64,000 bases of DNA from Dysgonomonas sp. Marseille-P4361 (GCF_900343125.1 NZ_OPYL01000001.1:248001-312000); one strand, 5' to 3'; counted from the stretch's first letter, positions 1 through 10,564 are shown. Notes: a model not told the origin generated them from the sequence alone. Made by a program: numbers and translations.

Positions 1-666
1 GTTACAGAAACTCTCCCTCACAATCTGTCTACCGATATTCTTCAAGAATATTTCAACAATTTCTTAAGCATAGTAACGCTGGATTATATAGAAGATTCGT
101 TAGAAGATACTCAGCCCGAAGTAAAACAGATAATGGATGAATTCTCCGATGGGCTTTTATTATATGCCGTAAAGGACAAAAACATATGGTCGCGTAGCAA
201 AACGGACGAAGAGGGTCTCGATAGATGTTTCAAAGCGAACAAGAAAAAATACAAACTAGACAACCCTAAATACAAAGGGATAATAATTTTCGCAAAGGAT
301 GAAAAAAGCTTAGCTGATGCTGAAAAAATTGCGACAAAAGAAAAGACCATAGAGAAGATTTTAGATAAAATAAAAAGACTAAACAAAGACTCTATCGTGG
401 TAAAAATAGGACCCGGAGTATGGGAAAAAGGAGAGAATCAGTATATAGACTATAAAATATATGGAGGTAAAAAGCCTAAAGCTTTACCTGACCTTCCCTT
501 CTTTTCTGTAGTAGGCAAAGAAATAAAGACTCCGGAAGATTATCGCGATGTAAGAACGGCAGTTGAAGCAGACTATCAACAAGAGCTGGAAAAGGAATGG
601 GATACGTATCTATCGAACAAATACAAAGTCTCTATGAATAAATCTGTAATAGAGTCTATAAAATGA
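1..666 (+). CDS. PpiC/SurA-type peptidyl-prolyl isomerase, 3' part
   Basis: The reading frame is open from base 1, so the gene starts upstream of the window; the first in-frame ATG at 133 is internal. About 221 C-terminal residues are visible. The part before residue 45 carries a helical YFNNFL segment like the SurA-type N-terminal fold. The C-terminus (KEWDTYLSNKYKVSMNKSV) has the Trp/Tyr-Lys-Val ending common in Bacteroidales periplasmic PPIases. The expected role is a periplasmic chaperone or prolyl isomerase for outer-membrane proteins. Its stop overlaps the next start (ATGA, 663-666), so the two are translationally coupled. The domain call is from family resemblance of a partial protein. 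Confidence 0.7.
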   Translation, partial: VTETLPHNLSTDILQEYFNNFLSIVTLDYIEDSLEDTQPEVKQIMDEFSDGLLLYAVKDKNIWSRSKTDEEGLDRCFKANKKKYKLDNPKYKGIIIFAKDEKSLADAEKIATKEKTIEKILDKIKRLNKDSIVVKIGPGVWEKGENQYIDYKIYGGKKPKALPDLPFFSVVGKEIKTPEDYRDVRTAVEADYQQELEKEWDTYLSNKYKVSMNKSVIESIK

Positions 667-1526
667 AAAAAACAATTACAATAGTTATCACAGCCATCCT
701 GCTCTGTCTTTTTTCATGTAGTGAAAAAAAGGGGGAAAGCGTTGATATGAACCAGTCCCCTATAGTTACAGTAAACGAGAACACGCTATATAAGGCTGAC
801 ATAGAAACAGTCATCCCTAAAGGTCTGTCCAAAGAGGACAGCACCAAGTATGCTTCTACGTATATCGATATGTGGATCGGGGAGCAGCTGATGTATGATA
901 AAGCTCAGCAAAACATTACAAACAAGGACGAAATAAATACCTTGGTAGAAAATTATAGGAAATCATTAATATCCAATACATATCAGGAACAACTATTGAA
1001 ACAACAACTCTCACAATCAATCAGTGAGAATGAACTGAAAACATTTTATGAACAAAATAAAGATAAAATAAAGCTCGAAGATAATATCATAAAAGGGTTG
1101 TTTCTAAAAATTCCGGTAGAATCTTCTCAGTTAAAGAATTTTGAGAAATGGTATAAACAAGGGACTAGTGATGCAATCGAAAACATTGAAAAAAACACAT
1201 TGCAAAATGCTGTTGCCTATGAATATTTTTACGATAGATGGGTAGACTTTGACGACATAATGGACAACATCCCTTCCGACATAGCAGATAGGGGACAGTT
1301 CCTAAAAACAAATAAAAATGTAGAAGCCAAAGACTCTGCATTTGTCTATCTAGTGAATATCAAAGAATACAAACTGGGGGGAGATGAAGCTCCATATGAA
1401 TATGTAAAAACGCAGTTGAAAGAAATATTTATTGAACACCGAAAAGCAGATTTCTTAAAACAGGTTCAAAAGGATCTTTACGAAAAAGCAATCGCAGAAG
1501 ATGAGATTAAGTTTTATAATAAATAG
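663..1526 (+). CDS. SurA-like lipoprotein lacking a clear parvulin domain
   Basis: 287 aa. Starts with a lipoprotein signal: hydrophobic stretch then LFSC with Cys19 as the likely lipidated residue. The middle (about residues 60-140) is a helical region resembling the SurA/PpiC N-terminal chaperone fold. I see no convincing parvulin (rotamase) domain with its GG.LG and F..AF signatures, unlike the gene at 1594. It overlaps the upstream PPIase by 4 bases and precedes the SurA homologue, so it is probably a membrane-anchored partner in outer-membrane protein folding. The function is inferred from sequence type and position. Confidence 0.65.
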   Translation: MKKTITIVITAILLCLFSCSEKKGESVDMNQSPIVTVNENTLYKADIETVIPKGLSKEDSTKYASTYIDMWIGEQLMYDKAQQNITNKDEINTLVENYRKSLISNTYQEQLLKQQLSQSISENELKTFYEQNKDKIKLEDNIIKGLFLKIPVESSQLKNFEKWYKQGTSDAIENIEKNTLQNAVAYEYFYDRWVDFDDIMDNIPSDIADRGQFLKTNKNVEAKDSAFVYLVNIKEYKLGGDEAPYEYVKTQLKEIFIEHRKADFLKQVQKDLYEKAIAEDEIKFYNK

Positions 1527-1593
1527 AATATAACTTCTTTTTCTTCGTTAAGAGAAAAAGTGAGACATATTCACTATATTTACGCAATTTTTA

Positions 1594-3006
1594 ATGAAAT
1601 ACATAAACATGATAAGAAAAGCAGGAAAACTTGTTTTATTCACTCTATTCCTTGGCTCAAGCCTTCTTGGCAAAGCTCAGGACAGTAATGACAATGTAGT
1701 AGATAAAATAATTTGGATAGTGGGCGACGAAGCTATCCTTAAGTCGGATATAGAGAAGTCCCGTATGCTTATTTTATCTAGAGGTGGACGCATCGAAGGA
1801 GACCCATACTGTTTTATTCCTGAACAGTTGGCTGTACAAAAGCTATTCCTCGACCAAGCAAAGATAGATAGTATAACTGTACCTATGTCAAATGTCAACA
1901 GAGCCGTTGCTCAGCAAGAGAAAAACGTTATAGATAATTTGGGTTCGAAAGAAAAGGCAGAAGAATATCTTAATGCAACAATGACTCAACTGAAAGAGGA
2001 ATGGAGAGAAGAGATCAAGAACAACTTTATGGTTGAAGAAGCTCAAAAAAACATCGTTGGCAAAAAAGGAGCTCTTACTCCATCTGAAGTACGAAAATAT
2101 TATGCTCAGTTGCCAAAAGACAGCTTACCTTATATCCCAACAACAGTAGAACTGCAAATTATTACGAATGAGCCTGTTGTACCTCAGTCTGAGATAGACA
2201 AGGTAAAAGAACGTCTGCGCGACTTTACTGAAAGAGTAAACAACGGACAAAGCTTTTCTTCTTTAGCTATTATGTATTCAGAAGAACCGGGTGCAGCACA
2301 AACCGGAGGCGAATTAGGATTCAGAGGTAGAGCCGAATGGGTACCTGAATTCTCCAACATGGCATTCTCTCTTACCGACCCTAAAAAAGTTTCGAACATA
2401 GTTGAGACTGAATACGGATTCCACATCATCCAATTGATAGAGCGTAGAGGTGACCTGCTCAATGCACGTCATATTCTTTTGCAACCAAAAGTTCCGGCAG
2501 AGTCTTTCCAAAAAGCGACTGCAAAAATGGATACAATAGTAGACCTTATCCACAAAGGAGAGATCACATTCGAAGATGCAACTCCTTTTTCTTTCGATAA
2601 AGACACACGGAACAATAACGGGCTGATGGTAAATCGCAAAGGTACAAGTTCAAATTACGGTACTCCTCGCTTCCAGATGGAAGACCTTTCTAAAGAAATG
2701 GCACTCGTTGTAGATACAATGAAAGTAGGACAGGTATCAGCCCCATTCAAAATAAGATTAGAAAAGAACAACAAAGAAGTTATAGCCATCGTTAAACTCA
2801 AAAACAGAGTAGACCGACATATAGCTAACGTTTCCGACGACTATCAGATATTGAAGGAGATTGTGGAACAAAAGAAACAACAAGAAATTCTGGCTAAATG
2901 GCTACAAGACAAAATTAAAGACACATATATATACATTGACAAGGATTGGAGAAATTGCGACTTTCAATATTCAGGTTGGATAAAAGACGAAGAAGAGAAC
3001 AATTGA
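1594..3006 (+). CDS. Periplasmic chaperone/peptidyl-prolyl isomerase SurA-like
   Basis: 470 aa with an N-terminal signal peptide ending near KAQ (residue 29). ATG 1594 is used; a second ATG at 1609 is also possible and keeps the signal peptide. A SurA N-terminal chaperone region (about 35-160) is followed by a parvulin domain (about 175-285) with GGELGFRGR and GFHIIQL motifs, then a second more divergent PpiC-like region (about 290-400). SurA proteins escort unfolded outer-membrane proteins through the periplasm and isomerise prolyl bonds. Only 10 bases separate it from the OstA-like gene, so the two are probably co-transcribed in an outer-membrane biogenesis block. Confidence 0.85.
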   Translation: MKYINMIRKAGKLVLFTLFLGSSLLGKAQDSNDNVVDKIIWIVGDEAILKSDIEKSRMLILSRGGRIEGDPYCFIPEQLAVQKLFLDQAKIDSITVPMSNVNRAVAQQEKNVIDNLGSKEKAEEYLNATMTQLKEEWREEIKNNFMVEEAQKNIVGKKGALTPSEVRKYYAQLPKDSLPYIPTTVELQIITNEPVVPQSEIDKVKERLRDFTERVNNGQSFSSLAIMYSEEPGAAQTGGELGFRGRAEWVPEFSNMAFSLTDPKKVSNIVETEYGFHIIQLIERRGDLLNARHILLQPKVPAESFQKATAKMDTIVDLIHKGEITFEDATPFSFDKDTRNNNGLMVNRKGTSSNYGTPRFQMEDLSKEMALVVDTMKVGQVSAPFKIRLEKNNKEVIAIVKLKNRVDRHIANVSDDYQILKEIVEQKKQQEILAKWLQDKIKDTYIYIDKDWRNCDFQYSGWIKDEEENN

Positions 3007-3016
3007 TCATAAAAAC

Positions 3017-4933
3017 GTGCTAGACAAATTCTTAAAATATTTTTTGCAAAGGCATAGAATACCGCTTGTGAGTGTTCTATGCCTCATTGCTCTTTATGTT
3101 TCTGCTCAAACAGCTATTTCTCCGAGATTCGATCTCGAAGAGTTGCCCGTACAGCAAACACCTCAAAACCCTCAGAAAAAGAAAGACGACCCGAAATCAC
3201 CCGTAAAAGTTATTGAAATAATAAAAGCGGACTCTGGATTCTGGAACAGAGGACAAAGTTTACAGATACTAAAACATAACGTTGTACTCTTTCACGAAGG
3301 AGCCTTTTTGTATTGCGATAGCGCCTATTATTATTCAAACATGAATACATTCGAGGCTTTCGATAATGTTAGGATGGAACAAGGCGACACCTTATTCCTG
3401 TATGGAAGTTATATCCATTACGATGGTAATACCAGACTGGCTAAAGTAAGAGAAAACGTTAGACTGGAACACTCTCCGGCTGACAAGAGCAATCCCGTAA
3501 CCTTGTTCACGGATAGCCTCAATTACGACCGCACATTAAATGTTGGCTATTATTTTGATGGAGGTATGCTAGTCGATTCCCTAAATGATCTTACTTCTTT
3601 TTGGGGACAATACGAGCCTAGTTTCAAAATGGCAACATTCAGAGATAGTGTAATTCTGACGAACCCCAATTTTAAATTATATTCTGACGAACTTAAGTAC
3701 GATACAGACAAAAGAATTGCCTTATTCTCCACTCCTACTACGATAGTGTCCGACAGTGGAACAATATACACAAGCAACGGATGGTATAATACAGCCACAG
3801 AGGAATCTCTACTGCTTGACCAATCGCGAATAGTAAACAAAGAGGGAAATCGCTTCCTTAGCGGAGACTCTATCTTTTATTATAAAAATGAAGGATATGG
3901 AGAAGTATTTGGTCATATGTTTTTACAAGACACAACCGACCGCGTTATACTAATAGGGAATTATGGTTATTACAATGAACTAAAAAATTATGCAATGGCG
4001 ACAGACTCTGCTTATTGCATCGAATATTCTCAAGGAGATAGCCTATTTGCTCATGCCGACACCTTGAAACTAATAACAGTTACAGATAGCATCTATCCAA
4101 GAAAACTTGAGTTAAAAAAGGAAATTCAGCCTAAACCTTTAGATTCGGCTTCAATAAATGAGAGTCCGTCTGATTCGTTGATCTTCGATATATCCAACCC
4201 TCTAGGCTTAGACTCCGTTCCGCCACTACAAGAAGATTTGGCTACAAAACCTGCTGAACTTGATTCTATCTCGTCATTAGCTGTGGCTGATACAACGCTA
4301 TTGACATACCGTATTCTGAAAGCTTATAGAAATGTACGATTCTATCGATCGGATATACAAGGCATTTGTGACTCCTTGCAGTTTAGCTCCAAAGACTCTA
4401 TCCTGCATATGTATAAAGATCCCGTTCTGTGGAATACCAACAGACAGTTATCCGGTGATACTATTGATATCTTTATGAATGATAGCACTATTGATTACAT
4501 GCATATAAAAAACCATGCATTCTCTATAGAAGAAAAAGACTCTATCCATTTTAACCAGTTAAAGAGTAGATCTTTAAAAATATTCTTCAAGAATAAAAAA
4601 GTAAATCAAGTGTTAGCTGAAGGAAATGTAGAAACAATCACATACCCCGAAGAGAAAGATGGGCAACTAAGTGGCTTGCTTAATTGGCTCGAGGGAAGCT
4701 ATCTTCGCATCAACATGAAAGATGGTAAATTCGAACGTCTCGCAGCCTGGCCAAAGCCTGTTGGTAAAACAACACCGTTTCACTTAGCCACACCCGATCA
4801 ATTAAGACTGACAGAATTTTTCTGGTACGACTACCTTCGCCCTCTCAACAAAGACGACATTTTCCGAAGGTCTGTCAGAAAGAGTACAGATGTTAGACCA
4901 AAACGCTCTGCCATTTTCGACAGAGAAGATTAA
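3017..4933 (+). CDS. OstA/LptA-like organic solvent tolerance protein
   Basis: 638 aa, starting at GTG 3017, which gives a hydrophobic N-terminal segment (about residues 10-29) ending in VSAQ. The body is rich in short beta repeats of the OstA/LptA type (for example [19 protein letters not shown] near residue 100 and a similar unit near 275). It is much longer than E. coli LptA (about 185 aa), as is usual for the Bacteroidota OstA-like proteins. LptA-family proteins form the periplasmic bridge that moves LPS to the outer membrane. The position directly after SurA and 13 bases before mutL fits an envelope operon. Confidence 0.75.
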   Translation: MLDKFLKYFLQRHRIPLVSVLCLIALYVSAQTAISPRFDLEELPVQQTPQNPQKKKDDPKSPVKVIEIIKADSGFWNRGQSLQILKHNVVLFHEGAFLYCDSAYYYSNMNTFEAFDNVRMEQGDTLFLYGSYIHYDGNTRLAKVRENVRLEHSPADKSNPVTLFTDSLNYDRTLNVGYYFDGGMLVDSLNDLTSFWGQYEPSFKMATFRDSVILTNPNFKLYSDELKYDTDKRIALFSTPTTIVSDSGTIYTSNGWYNTATEESLLLDQSRIVNKEGNRFLSGDSIFYYKNEGYGEVFGHMFLQDTTDRVILIGNYGYYNELKNYAMATDSAYCIEYSQGDSLFAHADTLKLITVTDSIYPRKLELKKEIQPKPLDSASINESPSDSLIFDISNPLGLDSVPPLQEDLATKPAELDSISSLAVADTTLLTYRILKAYRNVRFYRSDIQGICDSLQFSSKDSILHMYKDPVLWNTNRQLSGDTIDIFMNDSTIDYMHIKNHAFSIEEKDSIHFNQLKSRSLKIFFKNKKVNQVLAEGNVETITYPEEKDGQLSGLLNWLEGSYLRINMKDGKFERLAAWPKPVGKTTPFHLATPDQLRLTEFFWYDYLRPLNKDDIFRRSVRKSTDVRPKRSAIFDRED

Positions 4934-4946
4934 GTACACATACAAA

Positions 4947-6794
4947 ATGAGCGATATAATACACCTTCTACCCGATTCAATAGCTAACCAGATTGCAGCC
5001 GGAGAAGTTATCCAACGTCCTGCGTCTGTTGTAAAAGAGCTAATTGAAAACGCAATTGATGCCGGAGCCGACAGCATACAACTGATAATAAAAGATGCCG
5101 GCAGAACCCTTATTCAGGTTATCGATAACGGAAAAGGAATGTCTGCTACAGATGCTCGCATGGCTTTCGAGCGTCATGCCACCTCTAAGATCAGACAAGC
5201 AGATGATCTTTTTGCACTGAGAACGATGGGCTTTAGAGGAGAAGCTCTTCCATCCATTTCGGCTATTGCGCAGATTGAGCTAAAAACCCGCAGGGAAGAA
5301 GATGAGCTAGGCACCTACATTCAGATAGCAGGCTCAAGAGTAGAGGCTCAGGAAAGTATTGCCTGCCCGGTAGGAAGCAATTTTTCTGTCAAAAATATAT
5401 TCTTCAATGTACCAGCTCGCCGCAAATTCTTAAAGTCGAACGACACCGAACGCCGAAATATACTCACAGAACTTGAACGTATTGTATTGGTCAATCCTCA
5501 AATAGAGTTTTCTTTCATAGATAATGATATTGAGGTGCTCAAATACCCTGCATGCAACTTACGCCAGAGGGTTGTAAATGTTGTAGGTAAAAATTTCAAC
5601 CAGCAACTAATCTCCATTGATGTAGAAACATCTCTGGCTAAAATAACAGGATTCGTCGGTAAGCCTGAGTCGGCACGCAAAACAAGAGCTTTGCAATACT
5701 TCTTTGTAAACGGGAGATATATGCGTCACCCTTATTTCAACAAAGCCATAACAAATGCTTTTGATCCACTGATTCCTTCGGGCGAAAACCCGAACTACTT
5801 CATCTACTTAACCGTCGACCCGTCGACGATAGATGTCAATATACACCCTACCAAGACAGAAATTAAGTTTGAAAATGAGCAACCTATATGGCAGATATTA
5901 TCCGCTGCTGTAAAGGAAGCTCTCGGCAAGTTTAATGAAGTACCGACGATCGACTTCGATACGGAAGGTGCTATCGATATTCCTATCCACGACCCATCTA
6001 AAAATGTTGCACAACCCAGAGTAAATGTAGACCCGTCATACAATCCTTTCAAAAGTACGGCGCCAAGTACAGGCTATCAACGTCCGAAACTCGATTGGGA
6101 ACAATTTTATGAAGGATTTGAGAGTGAAAAGAAAACGCAAAGTACAATTTTCTCATCGGATGAAGACATTGATATTTTCAGCAGTGGAAATAGTGAGCAA
6201 GAAGAAGAGAATGTAGAAACTACATCTACAGACATTATCGTTCACTATCAATATAAGAGTAAATATATACTCACCTCTGTCAAATCGGGATTGATGCTGA
6301 TAGATCAACACCGTGCACATATACGCATCTTGTTCGATCAGTTTTTGGCTCAGATAAAACAAAAAAGAGGCATTTCCCAACGTACTCTGTTTCCCGAAAT
6401 AGTAGAACTTTCGCCTTCCGAAGCAGCCATGATACCATATCTCATTGAAGATCTGGAAGCCGTAGGATTCGATCTCAGCAACCTTGGCAATAATGCTTTT
6501 GCCATCAATGGGGTTCCATCCGAAATTTCAAATATCGATGCAGTACAACTGATACATAACATGATTGGGAAAAGTGTAGATTCGGGTAGCGATATAAAGG
6601 AAGAAATACAAGAAACATTAGCCTTGTCTATGGCTACTGTGGCCTCTATTCCTTATGGGCACAAGTTGTCTGATGAAGAAATGAATAAAGTAGTAGATCA
6701 GCTATTTGCTTCCCCTTCACATAAATATACTCCTGACGGAAAGACAATCATCTCGCTGCTGGAAGATGAAACTATCGACAAAATGTTTAGATAA
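4947..6794 (+). CDS. mutL: DNA mismatch repair protein MutL
   Basis: 615 aa from ATG 4947; an in-frame upstream start at 4890 would overlap the previous gene and adds non-homologous residues. The GHKL ATPase motifs are intact: [11 protein letters not shown] (Asn35 binds Mg-ATP), DNGKGM, ATSKI and GFRGEAL. The transducer domain contains NGRYMRHP. MutL links MutS mismatch recognition to downstream strand processing. In the C-terminal dimerisation domain the DQHA(x)2E(x)4E endonuclease motif reads [10 protein letters not shown] (around residue 452), so the metal-binding glutamates are missing and nicking activity is not expected from this site. Confidence 0.97.
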   Translation: MSDIIHLLPDSIANQIAAGEVIQRPASVVKELIENAIDAGADSIQLIIKDAGRTLIQVIDNGKGMSATDARMAFERHATSKIRQADDLFALRTMGFRGEALPSISAIAQIELKTRREEDELGTYIQIAGSRVEAQESIACPVGSNFSVKNIFFNVPARRKFLKSNDTERRNILTELERIVLVNPQIEFSFIDNDIEVLKYPACNLRQRVVNVVGKNFNQQLISIDVETSLAKITGFVGKPESARKTRALQYFFVNGRYMRHPYFNKAITNAFDPLIPSGENPNYFIYLTVDPSTIDVNIHPTKTEIKFENEQPIWQILSAAVKEALGKFNEVPTIDFDTEGAIDIPIHDPSKNVAQPRVNVDPSYNPFKSTAPSTGYQRPKLDWEQFYEGFESEKKTQSTIFSSDEDIDIFSSGNSEQEEENVETTSTDIIVHYQYKSKYILTSVKSGLMLIDQHRAHIRILFDQFLAQIKQKRGISQRTLFPEIVELSPSEAAMIPYLIEDLEAVGFDLSNLGNNAFAINGVPSEISNIDAVQLIHNMIGKSVDSGSDIKEEIQETLALSMATVASIPYGHKLSDEEMNKVVDQLFASPSHKYTPDGKTIISLLEDETIDKMFR

Positions 6795-6856
6795 CAGAAC
6801 TGTAACAAACAGCCCTTTTTAATTCTTTATAAATATTTTATCAGATAGATAATCAT

Positions 6857-6864
6857 TACCTTTG
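6857..6864 (+). promoter_or_regulatory. Candidate -7 box (TACCTTTG) for the patatin gene
   Basis: TACCTTTG matches the Bacteroidota -7 consensus TAnnTTTG and lies 27 bases before ATG 6892. No clear TTTG -33 element is found about 20 bases upstream, so this is a half-site call. Confidence 0.35.
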
Positions 6865-6891
6865 CCTCAAATTATACGACATCGTTTCAAG

Positions 6892-7695
6892 ATGAATGAT
6901 ACGAAATACAAATATAAGTTAGGTATTGCGTTGAGCGGAGGAGGAGCAAAGGGATTTGCACACTTGGGAGCATTAAAGGCACTAAACGACAGAGGGCTTT
7001 ACCCTGAGGTTATTTCAGGAACCAGTGCCGGGGCCTTTGCCGGCGTTTTTTATGCAGACGGATATGCGCCTGACGAAATCATTCATTTTTTCAAGAATAA
7101 AGCTTTCAGAGAATTTGTTGGATTTTCAATTCCACATGGAGGATTCTTCAAGAGTGATGGCTTACACTCCTTTCTGAAAAAACACCTCAGAGCAAAAACC
7201 TTCGAAGATCTGAAACTCCCTTTATACGTTACGGCTACTGATATAGAGTTTGGCGAAAGTAAAACCTTCTCTTCCGGAGCTTTAATTCCTACAATCATAG
7301 CATCATGCTCTGTTCCCATTATTTTCAGACCGGTTGAGATCAAGGGACATTACTATGTAGATGGCGGCTTGTTTAAGAACTTCCCTGTCTCTACTATCCG
7401 AAAGGAGTGCATGAAGATTATCGGAGTCAATGTTAGTCCGTTAACTAAATCGGAATACAAAAGTTCTATTAAATATGTGGCAGAGCGTTCATTTCATTAC
7501 ATGTCGGGGTCAAATACCCTTCTGGACAGAAACCTCTGCGATTATCTGATAGAATCGTCCGACCTATTCGGATATTCAATGTTCGATCTGGATCATGTAG
7601 AAGAGATTTACCTCACTGGCTATGATCTTACAAAAAAATTCCTTGAAGAAAAGGAAGCCTTGTTTAAGAAAGATTTTCCTCATATATTTATATAA
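6892..7695 (+). CDS. Patatin-like phospholipase
   Basis: 267 aa from ATG 6892; an upstream in-frame TTG at 6862 overlaps the likely promoter box. Patatin hallmarks are complete: oxyanion loop GGGAKG (16-21), nucleophile elbow GTSAG with Ser45, and the DGG motif with Asp157 forming the Ser-Asp dyad. There is no signal peptide, so the enzyme (RssA-like, about the same length) is probably cytoplasmic or membrane-associated, hydrolysing acyl esters of lipids. It is followed 26 bases later by an amylase gene with no evident functional tie. Confidence 0.92.
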   Translation: MNDTKYKYKLGIALSGGGAKGFAHLGALKALNDRGLYPEVISGTSAGAFAGVFYADGYAPDEIIHFFKNKAFREFVGFSIPHGGFFKSDGLHSFLKKHLRAKTFEDLKLPLYVTATDIEFGESKTFSSGALIPTIIASCSVPIIFRPVEIKGHYYVDGGLFKNFPVSTIRKECMKIIGVNVSPLTKSEYKSSIKYVAERSFHYMSGSNTLLDRNLCDYLIESSDLFGYSMFDLDHVEEIYLTGYDLTKKFLEEKEALFKKDFPHIFI

Positions 7696-7721
7696 AATAA
7701 GACTTTACAAATTAAGACAAT

Positions 7722-9413
7722 ATGAAAGAGAAAATATTTATATATCAAGTTCTTCCCAGATTGTTTGGTAACGACAATAACACAAACATAGAAAATGGGA
7801 CATTAGCAGAAAACGGGGTAGGTAAACTTTCGGCTTTTGATACTAAAGCCCTGAAAGAGATCAAGAAGATGGGATTCTCTCATATCTGGTACACAGGCTT
7901 GCTCGAACACGCTTCTAAAACAGACTATTCTGCTCATGGGATTCCTGCCGATCATCCCGATGTGGTAAAAGGAATTGCGGGTTCACCATATGCAATACGT
8001 GATTATTATGATATTTCTCCCGATTTAGCAGACAATATAGACCATCGCATCAAGGAATTTGAACAATTGGTGGAACGTACACATAAGAATGGAATGAAAG
8101 TGATTATCGATTTTGTTCCTAATCATGTAGCCAGATATTATCATTCGGATGCAAAACCTAAGAAAGTAAATGATTTCGGGAAGAAAGACAATACAGATGT
8201 ATCCTTCGATCCGGACAACAACTTCTACTATATACCCAATCAACAGTTAGAACTTCAATTTCCTGTGCTACAAGGAGAAGAAGCATATAAGGAGTTCCCC
8301 GCTAAAGTGACAGGAAACGACTGTTTTACCAACAAGCCTACGATAAACGATTGGTACGAAACAGTCAAACTAAATTACGGAGTAGACTACAACAACAATA
8401 GATCGACTACCTTTACTCCCATCCCCGATACCTGGCTTAAGATGAGAGACATCTTATTATACTGGACAGCCAAAGGCGTAGATGGTTTCCGTTGCGATAT
8501 GGCAGAAATGGTTCCCGTTGAATTTTGGAATTGGGTAATACCTAAAGTTAAGGCAAAGAACAAGTCCCTGATATTTATCGCCGAAGTGTACAATCCTGCT
8601 CAATACAACAACTATGTTCACTGGGGATTATTTGACTATTTGTACGACAAGGTTGATCTATACGACACCTTGCGAGATGTGATCTGCGGATACAAACCAA
8701 CTTCGGATATTACTTTTTGCTGGCAACGCATAGATGGGCTGCAAGACAAGATGCTCAATTTCCTAGAGAACCATGACGAACAACGAATTGCTTCGGACTT
8801 TTTCGCAGGCGATCCGTTCAAGGCTATACCGGGAATGCTTATTAGTGCCACAATAAGTACAAGCCCTGTAATGGTCTATTTTGGTCAAGAGTTAGGAGAA
8901 AGAGGAATGGACAAAGAAGGCTTTAGTGGGCTTGATGGTAGAACAACTATCTTCGATTATTGGTCAGTAGATACAATACGCCAATGGCGAAACAATGGAG
9001 CATATGGAAATACGGGATTATCTGACAGCCAGAAAAAGCTACGCGAACAGTATCTTCAAATTATAAAAATAGCAAAAGAAGAAGCTTCTATAACTTCGGG
9101 TAAGTTCTTCGATCTGATGTATGCGAATTATGAAAACCCAAGTTTTGACTCAACCAAGCAGTACGCATTCCTACGCTCGGAAGGTAAAGAATTTGTACTT
9201 GTAATAGCTAACTTTTCGTCTCAAACCGAGAATGTAGCCGTGCAAATTCCGGAGGAGGCATACGATTATATGCAAATAGATCCGGAACAAATTAATCAAG
9301 CAAAAGAGTTATTCTCGAAGAAGAAATTTCCCCTAAAATCCGGCTGGAATAAAGAGTTGCAAATAGAGTTAGAACCCTATTCGGGAAAAATCATTAAATT
9401 TTATGCAAATTAA
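7722..9413 (+). CDS. Cytoplasmic GH13 alpha-amylase family enzyme
   Basis: 563 aa without a signal peptide. GH13 signatures are in order: DFVPNHV (region I), GFRCDMAE with nucleophile Asp259, FIAEVY with acid/base Glu288, and ENHDEQR with Asp352. A C-terminal beta domain follows the barrel (about 470-563). Retaining alpha-glucan hydrolysis or transglycosylation in the cytoplasm is expected, probably on maltodextrin or glycogen. Substrate specificity cannot be read from sequence. It sits between the patatin gene and prs. Confidence 0.92.
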   Translation: MKEKIFIYQVLPRLFGNDNNTNIENGTLAENGVGKLSAFDTKALKEIKKMGFSHIWYTGLLEHASKTDYSAHGIPADHPDVVKGIAGSPYAIRDYYDISPDLADNIDHRIKEFEQLVERTHKNGMKVIIDFVPNHVARYYHSDAKPKKVNDFGKKDNTDVSFDPDNNFYYIPNQQLELQFPVLQGEEAYKEFPAKVTGNDCFTNKPTINDWYETVKLNYGVDYNNNRSTTFTPIPDTWLKMRDILLYWTAKGVDGFRCDMAEMVPVEFWNWVIPKVKAKNKSLIFIAEVYNPAQYNNYVHWGLFDYLYDKVDLYDTLRDVICGYKPTSDITFCWQRIDGLQDKMLNFLENHDEQRIASDFFAGDPFKAIPGMLISATISTSPVMVYFGQELGERGMDKEGFSGLDGRTTIFDYWSVDTIRQWRNNGAYGNTGLSDSQKKLREQYLQIIKIAKEEASITSGKFFDLMYANYENPSFDSTKQYAFLRSEGKEFVLVIANFSSQTENVAVQIPEEAYDYMQIDPEQINQAKELFSKKKFPLKSGWNKELQIELEPYSGKIIKFYAN

Positions 9414-9497
9414 CATCCCTTAAGTGGTTTGTTTTTGCTAATTTTGCACTTTATATAAATACATATCAAACTCATATCTAAAAGACTTATTGTTAGA

Positions 9498-10436
9498 ATG
9501 GAAAGTAACGTACCTTTTAAGATTTTTTCGGGGACAAATTCCCGTTATTTAGCTGAAAAAATTTGTGCTAGTTTAGGATGTCCTCTTGGGAAAATGAACA
9601 TTGAGCGTTTTGCCGATGGAGAATTCTCTGTTTCTTATGAAGAGTCTATCAGAGGGGCTCAAGTATTTTTGGTACAATCTACCTTCCCATCGTCAGACAA
9701 CTTAATGGAACTATTGCTAATGATAGATGCAGCAAAGAGAGCATCGGCTCATTCTATCGTAGCTGTTATCCCTTATTTTGGTTGGGCGAGACAAGATAGA
9801 AAAGATAAACCTCGTGTATCTATAGGAGCAAAACTTATTGCAGACATGCTTAGTGCAGCCGGCATCGACCGTCTTATCACAATGGACTTACATGCAGACC
9901 AGATCCAAGGCTTCTTCAATGTTCCGGTTGACCATCTTTATGCTTCTGCTATTTTTGTTGATTACATTAATACATTAGACAAAGAAAATTTAGTAATAGC
10001 AACACCAGACGTAGGTGGAACAAAACGTGCCAGCTCATACGCTAAGTATTTTGGAATACCAATGGTTATTTGCTACAAACTAAGAAAAAAAGCAAACGAA
10101 ATATCTGAGATGCAAATCATCGGAGATGTTACAGGAATGGATGTACTTCTTGTTGACGACATCGTTGATACTGCGGGAACTATAACAAAAGCGGCTGACC
10201 TGATGATGGCTAGCGGAGCTCGTTCGGTTCGTGCAGTTGCCAGTCATGCCGTTATGTCTGACCCTGCATCGGAACGTGTAGATCTATCCGGATTGACAGA
10301 AATGGTATTTACTGACAGTATTCCTTACTCTAAGAAATGCGAAAAAGTAACTGTTCTTTCTGTAGCAGATGTATTTGCTAACTCTATCCGTAGAGTTCTT
10401 TCTAACGAATCGATCAGTTCGCTATACGTATTATAA
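9498..10436 (+). CDS. prs: Ribose-phosphate pyrophosphokinase
   Basis: 312 aa, the usual length for class I PRPP synthetase. It makes PRPP from ribose 5-phosphate and ATP for purine, pyrimidine, histidine and NAD synthesis. Visible motifs are FADGE near residue 38, the ATP-binding YFGWARQDRK, the TMDLHADQIQGFF flexible-loop region, and the PRPP loop VLLVDDIVDTAGT. It is followed by a strong terminator at 10462, so it ends its own transcript. A TAATTTTG -7-like box lies at 9439-9446. Confidence 0.97.
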   Translation: MESNVPFKIFSGTNSRYLAEKICASLGCPLGKMNIERFADGEFSVSYEESIRGAQVFLVQSTFPSSDNLMELLLMIDAAKRASAHSIVAVIPYFGWARQDRKDKPRVSIGAKLIADMLSAAGIDRLITMDLHADQIQGFFNVPVDHLYASAIFVDYINTLDKENLVIATPDVGGTKRASSYAKYFGIPMVICYKLRKKANEISEMQIIGDVTGMDVLLVDDIVDTAGTITKAADLMMASGARSVRAVASHAVMSDPASERVDLSGLTEMVFTDSIPYSKKCEKVTVLSVADVFANSIRRVLSNESISSLYVL

Positions 10437-10461
10437 AAAAAGAAAAACGAATGAATATAGA

Positions 10462-10486
10462 AGAGAGGCCTTGAGCCTCTCTTTTT
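10462..10486 (+). terminator. Rho-independent terminator after prs
   Basis: AGAGAGGC (10462-10469) pairs with GCCTCTCT (10475-10482) around a CTTGA loop and is followed by a T run. Confidence 0.85.
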
Positions 10487-10497
10487 CATTTGTCAAA

Positions 10498-10529
10498 TTT
10501 GTATATATCAGCAATTAAAGATATTTTTG
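10498..10529 (+). promoter_or_regulatory. Bacteroidota-type promoter for psd-pssA
   Basis: TTTG at 10498-10501 (-33) and TATTTTTG at 10522-10529 (-7, consensus TAnnTTTG) are separated by exactly 20 bases, the spacing typical of the Bacteroides primary sigma factor. The psd ATG follows 35 bases after the -7 box. This is the only site in the window where I find both elements well placed. Confidence 0.65.
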
Positions 10530-10564
10530 CATGTCACATGAAATATCTTACATAAAACAAACTA

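Noticed and set aside
1537-1566. Weak hairpin (CTTTTTC/GAAAAAG) before the SurA-like gene
   Set aside because: The stem is imperfect, A/T-rich and has no T run after it; not enough for a terminator.
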